Both the position numbers and the translations under genes were made by a program. Source: Flavobacterium noncentrifugens (GTDB lineage Bacteria > Bacteroidota > Bacteroidia > Flavobacteriales > Flavobacteriaceae). From it: a stretch of DNA of 64,000 nt. This document shows, piece by piece, positions 1 through 9,036 of this stretch. The stretch is taken from contig NZ_FNEZ01000005.1 in assembly GCF_900100375.1 (NCBI RefSeq), positions 124,001-188,000 of the forward strand, written 5' to 3'. The notes under the pieces were generated by a model. That model was not told the DNA's origin and searched no databases. It was given only the letters and a program-made list of their open reading frames with translations. Position 1 is the first letter of the stretch. Every line of letters starts with the position of its first letter.

Positions 1-2
1 AA

Positions 3-67
3 TCTTTCATTTTTTCCGCTACGCTACATAAAATAAAAGGATTTCCGCTGCAATCCCTAACGCGGAC
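3..67 (+). repeat. R1 dispersed repeat, copy a
   Basis: The stretch carries the R1 landmarks: CCGCTACGC, then AAAAGGATTTCCGCTGCAATCC and CTAACGCGGAC read as separate blocks. The same ordered blocks recur in ten other intergenic places in this window. It lies downstream of the sensor kinase stop codon. Confidence 0.6.
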
Positions 68-82
68 GACTTGTAAATAATG

Positions 83-130
83 TTTTTTATACCTGAAGCC
101 CACTGGGCTTCCTCCTTTTAATTTCAAATC
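83..130 (+). repeat. R1-associated module, copy 1
   Basis: This block has a small hairpin (AAGCCCACTGGGCTT) followed by CCTCCTTTTAATTTCAAATC. A close copy lies on the minus strand at 28904-28950, also beside an R1 repeat. TAACGCGGAC occurs on both sides of it (57-66 and 131-140). Confidence 0.55.
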
Positions 131-164
131 TAACGCGGACGCAATTCCAGCCTTCAACAAAAAA

Positions 165-1484
165 TCAAACCAAAAGGGCAATCACAAACTGTGTATTTCC
201 ATTATCTCCAGCATAACTCAAATAACCGCCGTGCGCTTCAATAATGTTCTTGGATAAAGTTAGCCCGATTCCTGCGCCATCTTTTCTTGTCGTGAAAAAC
301 GGAAGGAAAATCTTGTCGCGGATTTCTTTTTCAATGCCTTTTCCAGTGTCGGAAATCGTAATGAAAACACGCTTGTTTTCGATCGATGAAGCCAGGAAAA
401 TATGACGTTTCTCTTTGTCTTTAAGTGCATAAATGCTGTTTGTGATGAGGTTGATAATCACTTGCTCGATTTGTTTTTTATCTACAGTCAAAGGCATCGG
501 AATCTCGATTTCATTGCTGATTTCAATCATTTCCTGTTTCAATAACGGATACATCACAAGCAAACATTCATTTATCAAAGCATTAATATTTTCCGGATGT
601 TTTTCAGGAGTCGGCAACATTGTCAGCTTGCGGTAATTTTCGACAAAAAACTGCAAATGGTTGCTTCGGTTTACGATCATCGAAAGGCTTTCGCGAATGT
701 CGTTTAAATCTTCCGAATTGATTTCATCCTGGCTCACGGTTTCGTGCAAGCTCTGCGATAGCGAACGAATCGGCGTTAGCGAATTCATCAGTTCATGAGA
801 AATCACTTTCATCAAATTGATCCAGGCCTGTTTTTCTTTTTTCTCGATTACTTTCTGGATGCTGTCGAGCAAGATCACATAATATTCCTGCCCGAACGAT
901 TGCGTTTTTGAAGTCTGGATCGAATAGGTCTGCAATTCCTGTTCGTCAATCCGGATTTCAACCGAGGTTTTCATTTCGTCAAAATTCCCGTTTTCAATTT
1001 CCGCACAAAAAGCCGGCAATTTGTCTTTTAAATTTTTCCAATGACGGAATTTCGGCACACCAAAAAGGGTTGAAAAATAATCATTCATCAGAAAAACATC
1101 CCAGTCGGCGTCTGATTTTTTAAGGATAATCACTGCCGTATCAATGTTGTTCAAAATCGAAGTATACACTTGTTCGCGCGACGCCTGATCAAATTGTTTC
1201 GATTTTAAACTGTCGTATAAAAGATACAAATTGCTGTAATTCCCGGTTTTTAAATGCTGCGGAAAATTCGACGAATAATCGTTGTGTAAGATTGAAAGAA
1301 TGGTTTTGTCGTAAAATAACATCCGGTTCCGGACGAAAAAGTACAATTCGATGCAAAATAAAATAACGACAAATCCCACCAGGATCGAACTGTAAGGCAA
1401 TTGTTTCTGCAACAGAAAAAAAGTGCCCGAAACCAATACGAGCAAAAAGAAAATCCTTATGAAAAGTGCGTTGTGGAATTTCAT
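165..1484 (-). CDS. Sensor histidine kinase of an NtrC-type two-component system
   Basis: This is a membrane sensor kinase of 439 aa. Two hydrophobic segments (about residues 8-25 and 32-51) are followed by a PAS-like region (about 105-210). The HisKA helix has SHELMNS with the phospho-accepting His230. The ATPase domain has an N box around Asn345-Asn349, DTGKG at 379-383 and GAGIGL at 403-408. No sizeable periplasmic loop is present, so the signal is probably sensed in the membrane or cytoplasm. The start codon overlaps the stop of the upstream response regulator by four bases (ATGA, 1481-1484), so the two are co-transcribed and probably translationally coupled. The ligand is unknown. By context the pair controls the divergent export operon at 2992-7710. 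Confidence 0.93.
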   Translation of the reverse strand: MKFHNALFIRIFFLLVLVSGTFFLLQKQLPYSSILVGFVVILFCIELYFFVRNRMLFYDKTILSILHNDYSSNFPQHLKTGNYSNLYLLYDSLKSKQFDQASREQVYTSILNNIDTAVIILKKSDADWDVFLMNDYFSTLFGVPKFRHWKNLKDKLPAFCAEIENGNFDEMKTSVEIRIDEQELQTYSIQTSKTQSFGQEYYVILLDSIQKVIEKKEKQAWINLMKVISHELMNSLTPIRSLSQSLHETVSQDEINSEDLNDIRESLSMIVNRSNHLQFFVENYRKLTMLPTPEKHPENINALINECLLVMYPLLKQEMIEISNEIEIPMPLTVDKKQIEQVIINLITNSIYALKDKEKRHIFLASSIENKRVFITISDTGKGIEKEIRDKIFLPFFTTRKDGAGIGLTLSKNIIEAHGGYLSYAGDNGNTQFVIALLV

Positions 1485-2836
1485 GTTTTGTCTTTAAGGT
1501 CGTATTTTTCCATTCGGCGGTACAAAGCAGCACGCGACAAACCGAGTTCTTCGGCGGTTTTGCTGATGTTTCCGCTGAATTTCACGAGTGATTTTTCAAT
1601 GGCCGATTTTTCCATTTCCGATAACGGATTGTCTTCTGACGCGCTATTTTCTGTCGGATTGAAATCTAAAATATCAAGTTGCGACACCGAAATTTTAGGT
1701 TGATCCGATAAGATCACCGCGCGTTCAATCTTGTTTTCCATCTCGCGGATGTTTCCCGGCCATGGATATTTTTCAAGCCAATGCAAATTGTGCGGATCGA
1801 ATTCGAGTTTCGGATTGTTGTATTTTTCGCCGGTTTGCTGCAATAAGAATTCGGCCATTTTTAAAATATCGCCTTGTCGTTCGCGCAATGGCGGAACCAA
1901 GATTTCCATTGTATTGATCCGGTAAAACAAATCTTCACGAAAATTTTTCTTCCTGACTTCAGATTGAATGTCAATATTGGTAGCTGTAATGATTCGCACA
2001 TCAAGCGGCCGCGGTTTGCTTTCGCCGAGTCGCGTGACTGTTTTCGTTTGCAGAACATGCAGCAATTTCGATTGCAAATGCAACGGAATATTCCCGATTT
2101 CGTCGAGGAAAATCGTTCCGCCCGAAGCGGTTTCAAAACGTCCGGCTGTGTCGGTTTTCGCATCGGTAAATGCGCCTTTGGCATAACCGAACAGTTCGCT
2201 TTCGAATAAATTTTCACTCAGTGAACCCAGATCTACATGAACAAATGGGTTGTCTTTTCGAAGTGAATTTTGATGGATGTAATGGGCAAATACAAATTTC
2301 CCGGTTCCGTTTTCGCCAAGGATCAGAACGTTCGCATCGGTTTTGGCGACTTTTTCTGCAACAGAATACGCTTGTTTTATTTTTGGAGAAGTGCCGATGA
2401 AATATCGCTTTTCAGATGAAAAGGCAACCGGTTTTTTCTGTCTTCTACGGCTTTCGGCCAACGCATTTTCGACCGTTTGCAGCAGTTTTTCATTTTCCCA
2501 CGGTTTCAAAACGTAATCAAAAGCGCCGATTTTTATGCCTTCAACGGCGGTTTCGATTTTACCAAAAGCAGTCATCAAAATAATCGCGGTATTTGGCGAA
2601 TGCGACACAATTTCCTTGAGCCAGTGAATGCCTTCGCGGCCGTCTTCAAAACCGATGCGGTAATTCATGTCGAGCATAATGACGTCAACCGTATTTTCGG
2701 ATAAAAACGCGTATATTTTTTTTGGATTGTTCGTAGTTAAAATGGTTTCGAAATGTTTTTTCAGCACCATTTTGGCCGAAAATAAGATTTCTTCCTGGTC
2801 GTCGACCACTACAATGCAGGCCTGTTTTTTTCTCAT
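1481..2836 (-). CDS. Sigma-54-dependent response regulator (NtrC family)
   Basis: This 451-aa activator has three parts: a receiver domain (residues 7-125, phosphorylated Asp56), an AAA+ domain (about 145-375) and a C-terminal Fis-type helix-turn-helix (about 410-445, GNISKTAEELGLSRAALYRR). The AAA+ domain has Walker A GENGTGKF (174-181) and Walker B TIFLDE (241-246). The loop that contacts sigma-54, normally GAFTGA, reads GAFTDA (221-226). Known family members bind tandem upstream palindromes and open sigma-54 promoters. Two such palindromes start about 10 bp upstream of this gene (2847-2884), so it may also regulate itself. It is the first gene of a two-gene operon with the kinase. Confidence 0.94.
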   Translation of the reverse strand: MRKKQACIVVVDDQEEILFSAKMVLKKHFETILTTNNPKKIYAFLSENTVDVIMLDMNYRIGFEDGREGIHWLKEIVSHSPNTAIILMTAFGKIETAVEGIKIGAFDYVLKPWENEKLLQTVENALAESRRRQKKPVAFSSEKRYFIGTSPKIKQAYSVAEKVAKTDANVLILGENGTGKFVFAHYIHQNSLRKDNPFVHVDLGSLSENLFESELFGYAKGAFTDAKTDTAGRFETASGGTIFLDEIGNIPLHLQSKLLHVLQTKTVTRLGESKPRPLDVRIITATNIDIQSEVRKKNFREDLFYRINTMEILVPPLRERQGDILKMAEFLLQQTGEKYNNPKLEFDPHNLHWLEKYPWPGNIREMENKIERAVILSDQPKISVSQLDILDFNPTENSASEDNPLSEMEKSAIEKSLVKFSGNISKTAEELGLSRAALYRRMEKYDLKDKT

Positions 2837-2846
2837 GTGTTTTTTG

Positions 2847-2884
2847 TTGTCCGATTGTGGACAATAGTGTTCATTTTTGGACAG
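2847..2884. promoter_or_regulatory. Tandem palindromes, probable enhancer sites for the NtrC-type regulator
   Basis: TTGTCCGATTGTGGACAA (2847-2864) is a perfect palindrome with 6-bp arms and a 6-bp spacer. A second, imperfect one (GTGTTC-N6-GGACAG, about 2867-2884) has the same spacer and is centred 20 bp away. Two dyads about two helix turns apart, roughly 80 bp from a possible -24 element, is the normal layout of sites for NtrC-family activators. That this regulator binds them is inferred. Confidence 0.6.
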
Positions 2885-2947
2885 CTGGCGTTTTTAATTT
2901 TCAATTCAAATGGCTAAAAATCAATGATTTGACAATTTTATTTTTTG

Positions 2948-2963
2948 TGGCACAGTATTCCTA
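2948..2963 (+). promoter_or_regulatory. Possible sigma-54 promoter of the export operon (good -24, poor -12)
   Basis: TGGCAC at 2948-2953 matches the -24 element of sigma-54 promoters and lies about 40 bp before the HlyD start. The expected -12 GC is CT here, so only half of the consensus is present. Support comes from the enhancer-like palindromes upstream. Confidence 0.35.
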
Positions 2964-2991
2964 AATGTGCATTCGAAAATCGATATAAATC

Positions 2992-4236
2992 ATGGACACC
3001 GTTATCAAAAGTAAAAGTAAAAAAATTAAATATGCTACCATAGCGGCCGTTGTTTTTTTGGCATTTGGAATGATGGCGTATTTCTCTTTTTCGAAAAAGA
3101 AAAGCCTCAATGTCAATGAAAGTGAATTGTTGGTTAAAACTGTTTCGAATGACTATTTTGAAGATTTTATGGTTTTTCAGGCCAGGGTAGAACCGTTAAA
3201 TGCGATGTTTGTCAACATTACCGAAGGCGGATCGGTACAGGAGATTTTTGCTGAAAACGGAACGCATGTCGAAAAAGGGCAGGCGCTGGCTAAAATGTAC
3301 AACCCGAATTCGGAACTGAATTACATGACGCAGGAAACGGCGATCATCGAACAAATGAACAACCTGAACAACGGAAAACTCAACATTCGAAACCAAGAAT
3401 TGGCATTAACTCAGGATTTGCTTAGCATCGATCACGATTACAACGATGCGAAAAGATTGTTTGATATGAATAAAAGACTGTACGAAAAAGAGATCATTTC
3501 GAAAAACGACTGGAACACGATCCAGGAAAACCTGCGTTTCCAGCAAGAACGAAAAAACAACATCCAGCTTAGCATCCAAAAAGAAAAACAAACCAACCAG
3601 ATCCAGATTTCACAAATCAACCGCTCGATCCAAACGATGGAAAAAAGCCTTGAAATTCTGCGAAGCAACAAGAAAAATTTCCTGGTCACGGCACCGGCTT
3701 CGGGAAACCTGACCTCATTTGAACCGATTCTCGGAAAAACGTATCAAGGCGGCGAAAGCATTGGAAAAATCGATGTCATGAAAGGCTACAAACTCGTTGC
3801 CGATGTCGATGAATTTTACCTCGAAAAAACGGCTGTTGGGCAAAAAGGAACGGTTGATTATAAAGGAAATCAAATTGAAGTTTTGGTCATTAAAATTTTG
3901 CCTGAAGTTAAAAATGGGCGCTTTCAGATTGAATTGGCTTTCATTGGAAAAGACCAACTCGTCTTGCAGCAAGGCTTGAGTTTTGGAGTTAAACTGACGC
4001 TTTCAGAAAAAAATAAAGTTCTGGTACTGCCGAAAGGCCAATTTTTCAGCGACACTTCTGGTAAATGGATTTTTGTGATCCACGGAAACGAAGCCATCAA
4101 AAAGCCAATAAAAACCGGACGCGAAAATCCCGATTATTATGAGGTCATTAGCGGTTTGAAATCTGGCGATAAAGTCATCACATCTTCTTATGCAGATTTT
4201 AAAGATGTAGAAGTTTTAAACTTAACTAAAGAATAA
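2992..4236 (+). CDS. HlyD/RND-type periplasmic adaptor of an ABC exporter
   Basis: This 414-aa protein has one N-terminal membrane anchor (about residues 15-32). A biotinyl-lipoyl-like half motif follows (about 70-105, with GTHVEKGQALAKMYNP). Next come a long helical hairpin rich in Gln/Asn/Lys (about 110-225), the second lipoyl half (VTAPASGNL, about 229-237) and beta-barrel domains. This is the layout of adaptors that link an inner-membrane transporter to the outer membrane. It is the first gene of the operon with the MacB-like ATPase and permease, so it probably serves that exporter. It is divergent from the two-component genes. The substrate is unknown. Confidence 0.9.
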   Translation: MDTVIKSKSKKIKYATIAAVVFLAFGMMAYFSFSKKKSLNVNESELLVKTVSNDYFEDFMVFQARVEPLNAMFVNITEGGSVQEIFAENGTHVEKGQALAKMYNPNSELNYMTQETAIIEQMNNLNNGKLNIRNQELALTQDLLSIDHDYNDAKRLFDMNKRLYEKEIISKNDWNTIQENLRFQQERKNNIQLSIQKEKQTNQIQISQINRSIQTMEKSLEILRSNKKNFLVTAPASGNLTSFEPILGKTYQGGESIGKIDVMKGYKLVADVDEFYLEKTAVGQKGTVDYKGNQIEVLVIKILPEVKNGRFQIELAFIGKDQLVLQQGLSFGVKLTLSEKNKVLVLPKGQFFSDTSGKWIFVIHGNEAIKKPIKTGRENPDYYEVISGLKSGDKVITSSYADFKDVEVLNLTKE

Positions 4237-4377
4237 GTTGAAAGGCACTACACAAAGAAACATTGCATATAAGGTAGTTATCAATCATCCATTATCCATC
4301 AAATCCAATTATCAAATAAATTTCAATCATTAATCAAAAATGAAACAGTTAATTTTAAACAATCAAAAAACGAAATC

Positions 4378-5088
4378 ATGATCACCATCAAAAACCTCAC
4401 AAAAATTTTCCGTACTGAAGAAGTCGAAACCGCTGCTTTAAACGGCATCAACCTGCAAATTAATGAAGGCGATTTCCTTTCGATTATGGGGCCATCGGGC
4501 TGCGGAAAATCAACACTACTGAACATTATCGGATTGCTCGACAGTGCTTCGGGCGGAAATTACGAACTCACAGGCAAAGAAATGATCGGCCTCAAAGAGC
4601 AAAGCCGCGCTGCTGTCCGCAAGGAAAACATCGGATTTATCTTCCAGAATTTTAACCTGATTGACGAGCTTTCAGTTTACGACAATATTGAATTGCCACT
4701 GATTTACAACAATGTCAAAGCATCCGACCGCATTAAAAAAGTGGAAGAAATCGCAGGAATTCTCGGAATTTCACACCGGCTGAAGCATTATCCGCAACAA
4801 CTTTCGGGCGGTCAGCAACAGCGGGTTGCTGTGGCTCGTGCTTTGGTAAATTCGCCTAAAATTATTCTTGCCGATGAGCCCACGGGAAATCTTGACAGCA
4901 AAAACGGCAACGAAGTCATGGAACTGCTGACAGAACTTCATGCAGCTGGCGCGACGATTTTGATGGTCACGCATTCTGATTATGACGCGTCGTTTTCACA
5001 ACGCACGATTCACATGAAAGACGGAATCATCTTTTCTGAAAAGAAAAACCAACGCAACATGGACGTTTTTATGGATGCTAAAAATTAA
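4378..5088 (+). CDS. ABC transporter ATP-binding protein (LolD/MacB type)
   Basis: This is a 236-aa ATPase of the LolD/MacB/FtsE branch. It has Walker A GPSGCGKS (38-45), the Q loop in FIFQNFNLI, signature LSGGQQQ (142-148), Walker B ILADEP (163-168) and the switch His in MVTHS. It should power the FtsX-type permease encoded at 5278-7710. The gap of about 140 bp from the adaptor gene holds no other gene and shows AT-rich short repeats (ATCAATCATCC, ATTATC). ATPases of this branch act in lipoprotein release, peptide or macrolide export, or cell-wall control; the context favours export. Confidence 0.95.
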   Translation: MITIKNLTKIFRTEEVETAALNGINLQINEGDFLSIMGPSGCGKSTLLNIIGLLDSASGGNYELTGKEMIGLKEQSRAAVRKENIGFIFQNFNLIDELSVYDNIELPLIYNNVKASDRIKKVEEIAGILGISHRLKHYPQQLSGGQQQRVAVARALVNSPKIILADEPTGNLDSKNGNEVMELLTELHAAGATILMVTHSDYDASFSQRTIHMKDGIIFSEKKNQRNMDVFMDAKN

Positions 5089-5092
5089 GGTC

Positions 5093-5281
5093 ATGACAAA
5101 AGTAGTCTTCAAAATCACCGCTGTGCTCGCGTCATTGTTGGTTCAGGTTTACGATGCCGATATAAAAATCGCAATCGACAGCAGCAAAATCGAAATGTCA
5201 CGCTCTGTTTCAGATTCGGTTTCCGTAAAACACGCATTTAAACCGGCGCTTTCCATCAACAAAAAAAACCAGCCGTCATGA
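5093..5281 (+). CDS. Small protein between ABC ATPase and permease
   Basis: This is a 62-aa reading frame if the ATG at 5093 is used, just after the ATPase stop. Its TGA (5279-5281) overlaps the ATG of the permease as ATGA, which favours real, coupled translation. The first 20 residues are hydrophobic with two lysines (MTKVVFKITAVLASLLVQVY), like a signal peptide or a membrane segment. The rest is polar with Ser/Lys-rich stretches. I recognise no family. It could be a small accessory subunit of the transporter or only a coupling ORF. Confidence 0.5.
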   Translation: MTKVVFKITAVLASLLVQVYDADIKIAIDSSKIEMSRSVSDSVSVKHAFKPALSINKKNQPS

Positions 5282-7710
5282 TTTTAAACTGGATAAAAAT
5301 ATTTGTGTACCAATTGAAGCAAAATTTATTGTTTTCAATTTTGAATGTGCTCGGACTTAGCATCGGAATTGCGGGAATTATTTTCGCGATCTTATATTGG
5401 AACGAGGAACAGTCTTACAACGACTGGAATCCTTATAAAGACAGGGTTTTCCAGTCTATAAACAGAGTAAGCCCGACAGATTACTGGGCGAGTAATGTGG
5501 CGCCATTGGAAGCGCATCTTAAAACCGATTTTAGCGAAATTGAATCGTATTGTTATATGGATAATTGGTATTACGAAGAAATTATCCAATATAAAAACAA
5601 AAAAGAAATCATCAAGATTACCAATACTCAGAAAACATTTTTCGAAATGTTCCCGTTTCATTTTATAAAAGGAGATATAAAAACGGCTTTGAAGGATAAT
5701 GCGAGCATTGCGATTTCAAAAGAGGCTTCAATCAAGATATTTGGAAGTGAAGATCCGATAGGCAAAATTGTCACTTATTCAGGAAAGAAACTAATGGTTC
5801 GGGGCGTTTATACGTTTCCCGGCAAATCCTCTATACAGCCCGAAGCGGTTGTTAATTTAATGGATGACAGACTCGAAGATGGTGGAAGTTGGGGAAACTT
5901 CAGTTACGGACTGATGATAAAACTCAAAAACCCAAACGATAAAGACAAAGTTGTTGCCAGGATTCAGCATTTAATGTTTGAAAACAGGGTGGTAAAATGG
6001 GCAAAATCTGAAGGAATTACAGTCGATCAGTGGCTCAAGAAAAATGGCGGAGACGATTTAAAAGTAATTCTGGAACCTATAAAAATATCAAGGCTGCATT
6101 CCATTTCAGATGGTTTTGCAGAAGGAAAAGGCAACTATCAGATGCTGCTGATCATGGTTGGCTTGTCGGTTTTGATATTGATTCTTTCCATCGTGAATTA
6201 CATCAATCTCGCTACGGCCAATGCGATCAAAAGAGCCAAAGAAGTAGGTGTGCGAAAAATTATCGGTGCTTCTAAAAGCAATATCATCAAACAGTTTTTA
6301 TTTGAAACGACCTTAATAACAGCATTTGCCATATTGTTGGCACTGGCGATTGTAGAGCTGTCGTTGCCCTATTACAATGATTTTTTGAATAAAAAACTGG
6401 TCATTCATGGCGAACAGTTTTACCTACAGCTGGTTGGTATTTTCCTGTTTACAATTGCTGTTGCCGGCGTTTTCCCTGCCGTTTATGTTTCCAATTTTGA
6501 AACTTTAAAAGTTCTGAAAGGCAACTTCGGACGAAGCAAAAGCGGCATTTGGCTGCGCAACGGCATGTTGATCGTCCAATTTGCAATTGCTACTTTTTTT
6601 ATCATCGGATCGTATATCGTCTATGAACAAATTCAATACATTTCTACCAAAGACTTAGGATTTAAAGGTGATCAGGTGCTTTCGATCAATTATCGGAATA
6701 AGTACAATTGGAAAGAAAAAAATTACAAGCAAAAAATCTCTAACCGATACAATATGGTCAAGGCCGAGATCTCTAAAATCAGCGGCGTGCAACAGGTAGC
6801 GACTGGCGCTTTTAGTTTCGGAACGGGAGACGGTTCAACGACTGGTTTTGCCTACAAAGACGGCCATAACATTCAGGGCAGGAATATGGCTGTAGATTTC
6901 GGAATGCTGGAAATGATGCAGATCAAAATCAAAGAAGGGCGAACATTGTCTGAAAAATTTGCGTCAGACACAATTTCTTCCATATTGGTCAATGAAACTG
7001 CGCTGCGGGAAATGAACGAAAAAGACCCAATAGGAAAAGAAGTGAAATGGAATGACAAAAAGCTAAAAATAATTGGAGTCGTAAAAGATTTTAATCTGTT
7101 TGGGCCACAGGAAAAAGTGCCGCCAATGGTATTCTTTCATTTTAAAACAATCGATTGGATGCTGCAAAATGCCAATAAAATCCATGTAAAGATCAAATCA
7201 GGAAACATGGAGCAAACCATTGCCGACATTGAGAAATTCTGGAAAAAAAATGTAGATGGCGACTATCCGTTTCAATATGATTTTGTAGACAAGCAATATG
7301 CGCGGACTTATGAAAATTATGTCAAACAAAAAAACCTGTTTTCCCTATTGAATGTCGTTGTAATTCTAATCGCGCTCTTCGGATTGTTCGCACTTGCCTC
7401 GTATTCGATCGAAAGAAGAATGAAAGAAATCGCAATCCGCAAAACGCTTGGCGCCGAAACCGGATCGTTGTTAAAAGAATTATCAAGGCAATATTTGATT
7501 TTCTGTATCATCGGATTCATAGTCGCCTTCGTGCCAACGTGGTTGGTACTCAACAAATGGCTCGAGAATTTCGCCTATCGGATCACGATTTCAGCCGTTC
7601 CCTTCCTCATCGGATTTGTAGTGCTTTGTACACTCACGATTTTCATCGTAGTCACAAAAGCATATCAGGCCACGAGAATCAATGTTTTAAAATACCTCAA
7701 ATACGAATAG
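5278..7710 (+). CDS. FtsX-family ABC permease (MacB-like, 8 TM)
   Basis: This is an 810-aa permease of the double-length FtsX type common in Bacteroidota. It has an N-terminal TM (about 18-40), a periplasmic MacB-like core domain (about 45-280) and an FtsX unit with three TMs (about 285-410). A further TM (about 430-450) leads into a second periplasmic domain (about 455-670), then a second FtsX unit with three TMs (about 680-800). The repeated KRAKEVGVRKIIGAS and RRMKEIAIRKTLGAE segments are the cytoplasmic coupling helices that meet the ATPase. Translation is coupled to the small upstream ORF. It probably moves a peptide, lipid or lipoprotein by the mechanotransmission route known for MacB. 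It is the last gene of the operon and a terminator follows. Confidence 0.92.
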   Translation: MILNWIKIFVYQLKQNLLFSILNVLGLSIGIAGIIFAILYWNEEQSYNDWNPYKDRVFQSINRVSPTDYWASNVAPLEAHLKTDFSEIESYCYMDNWYYEEIIQYKNKKEIIKITNTQKTFFEMFPFHFIKGDIKTALKDNASIAISKEASIKIFGSEDPIGKIVTYSGKKLMVRGVYTFPGKSSIQPEAVVNLMDDRLEDGGSWGNFSYGLMIKLKNPNDKDKVVARIQHLMFENRVVKWAKSEGITVDQWLKKNGGDDLKVILEPIKISRLHSISDGFAEGKGNYQMLLIMVGLSVLILILSIVNYINLATANAIKRAKEVGVRKIIGASKSNIIKQFLFETTLITAFAILLALAIVELSLPYYNDFLNKKLVIHGEQFYLQLVGIFLFTIAVAGVFPAVYVSNFETLKVLKGNFGRSKSGIWLRNGMLIVQFAIATFFIIGSYIVYEQIQYISTKDLGFKGDQVLSINYRNKYNWKEKNYKQKISNRYNMVKAEISKISGVQQVATGAFSFGTGDGSTTGFAYKDGHNIQGRNMAVDFGMLEMMQIKIKEGRTLSEKFASDTISSILVNETALREMNEKDPIGKEVKWNDKKLKIIGVVKDFNLFGPQEKVPPMVFFHFKTIDWMLQNANKIHVKIKSGNMEQTIADIEKFWKKNVDGDYPFQYDFVDKQYARTYENYVKQKNLFSLLNVVVILIALFGLFALASYSIERRMKEIAIRKTLGAETGSLLKELSRQYLIFCIIGFIVAFVPTWLVLNKWLENFAYRITISAVPFLIGFVVLCTLTIFIVVTKAYQATRINVLKYLKYE

Positions 7711-7740
7711 CGGCCTTTCAGATCAGTTAAAAATCACCAG

Positions 7741-7772
7741 TCGGCAGGCAATTTTTGTCCTGCCGATTGTGT
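7741..7772 (+). terminator. Terminator after the export operon
   Basis: Hairpin TCGGCAGG (7741-7748) pairs with CCTGCCGA (7759-7766) and is followed by TTGTGTTTT. It lies about 30 bp past the permease stop. Confidence 0.7.
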
Positions 7773-7839
7773 TTTATAAACCCACATTCTACCATCGATA
7801 AATTCAATCCATTAACTTTAGTTTCTGAACTTTTCCTGC

Positions 7840-7847
7840 TATCTTTG
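7840..7847 (+). promoter_or_regulatory. -7 promoter box of the Mrp gene
   Basis: TATCTTTG fits the Bacteroidota -7 consensus TAnnTTTG. It lies 38 bp before the start codon at 7886, with a weaker -33-like TTTAG at 7818-7822. Confidence 0.6.
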
Positions 7848-7885
7848 CAATCTAAAATCAGTCTGAATTAAGACAGAAAATCATT

Positions 7886-9019
7886 ATGAAATTAGACAGA
7901 AAAGAAATTCTTAAAGCGCTCGAAACCATTTCGATTGCGGGAGAAGGAAAAAATATGGTAGAAAGCGGCGCAGTCACAAACGTTGTCACTTTTGGGGAAG
8001 AAGCAATTGTAGATTTGGTTTTGCACACGCCGGCGATGCACATTAAAAAACGTGCTGAAGACGACATCCGCAAACTGATCCACGAGAAATTCTCACCCGA
8101 TGCAAAAGTAAAGGTCAACATCAAAGTCGAAGCGCCAGAAAAAGCAAATGAGATCAAAGGAAAAGCCATTCCCGGAATCAAAAACATCATTGCGGTAGCT
8201 TCAGGAAAAGGCGGCGTTGGAAAATCTACCGTAACGGCAAACATTGCGGTAACTTTAGCCAAAATGGGTTTCGCAGTCGGAATCCTCGATGCCGATATTT
8301 ACGGGCCATCAATGCCAATCATGTTTGACGTAGAAAACGAAAAGCCAATTTCGGTTGTCGTAGACGGAAAATCGAAAATGAAACCCATCGAAAGTTTCGA
8401 AATCAAAATATTGTCTATCGGATTTTTTACAGCGCCAAGCCAAGCCGTCATCTGGCGCGGGCCAATGGCTTCAAAAGCGCTGAACCAAATGATCTTTGAT
8501 GCCGACTGGGGCGAACTTGATTTCATGCTCATCGATCTTCCGCCAGGAACAGGCGACATCCATTTGTCGATCATGCAATCGCTTCCCATCACCGGTGCCG
8601 TTGTCGTCAGCACGCCGCAAGCTGTGGCATTGGCCGATGCCAAAAAAGGCGTTTCGATGTTCTTGTCAGAAAGCATCAACGTTCCCGTTTTGGGAATTAT
8701 CGAAAACATGGCGTATTTCACACCGGAAGAATTGCCAGAAAACAAATATTACATCTTCGGTAAAGAAGGCGCAAAAAACCTTGCAGAAGATTTAGGAGTT
8801 CCGTTCTTAGGCGAAGTGCCTTTGGTGCAATCAATCCGCGAAGCCGGAGATTACGGCCGTCCGGCAGCGTTGCAAACCGCATCTGTCATCGAAACCGTAT
8901 TCGAGGAAATCACCAGAAACGTCGTTCAGGAAACTGTAAATAGAAACGAAAGCCTTCCACCAAGCGAAGCCATTAAAATCACGACCATGGCCGGATGTTC
9001 CGCAGTCAATAAAAAATAA
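7886..9019 (+). CDS. Mrp/NBP35-family Fe-S cluster carrier ATPase
   Basis: This 377-aa protein joins a DUF59/MIP18-like N-terminal domain (about residues 4-85) to a ParA/MinD-type P-loop ATPase with the deviant Walker A GKGGVGKS (107-114). Mrp proteins (ApbC in Salmonella) bind Fe-S clusters and hand them to apoproteins. The CxxC that many Mrp proteins carry after the ENM motif is absent: the sequence there is IIENMAYFTPEELP. The only Cys visible in the C-terminal part is in MAGCSAV near the end. The NifU-like gene 17 bp downstream supports a role in Fe-S assembly. The start follows a clear -7 box. Confidence 0.93.
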   Translation: MKLDRKEILKALETISIAGEGKNMVESGAVTNVVTFGEEAIVDLVLHTPAMHIKKRAEDDIRKLIHEKFSPDAKVKVNIKVEAPEKANEIKGKAIPGIKNIIAVASGKGGVGKSTVTANIAVTLAKMGFAVGILDADIYGPSMPIMFDVENEKPISVVVDGKSKMKPIESFEIKILSIGFFTAPSQAVIWRGPMASKALNQMIFDADWGELDFMLIDLPPGTGDIHLSIMQSLPITGAVVVSTPQAVALADAKKGVSMFLSESINVPVLGIIENMAYFTPEELPENKYYIFGKEGAKNLAEDLGVPFLGEVPLVQSIREAGDYGRPAALQTASVIETVFEEITRNVVQETVNRNESLPPSEAIKITTMAGCSAVNKK

Positions 9020-9036
9020 ATTTTCAAATAAAGAAA

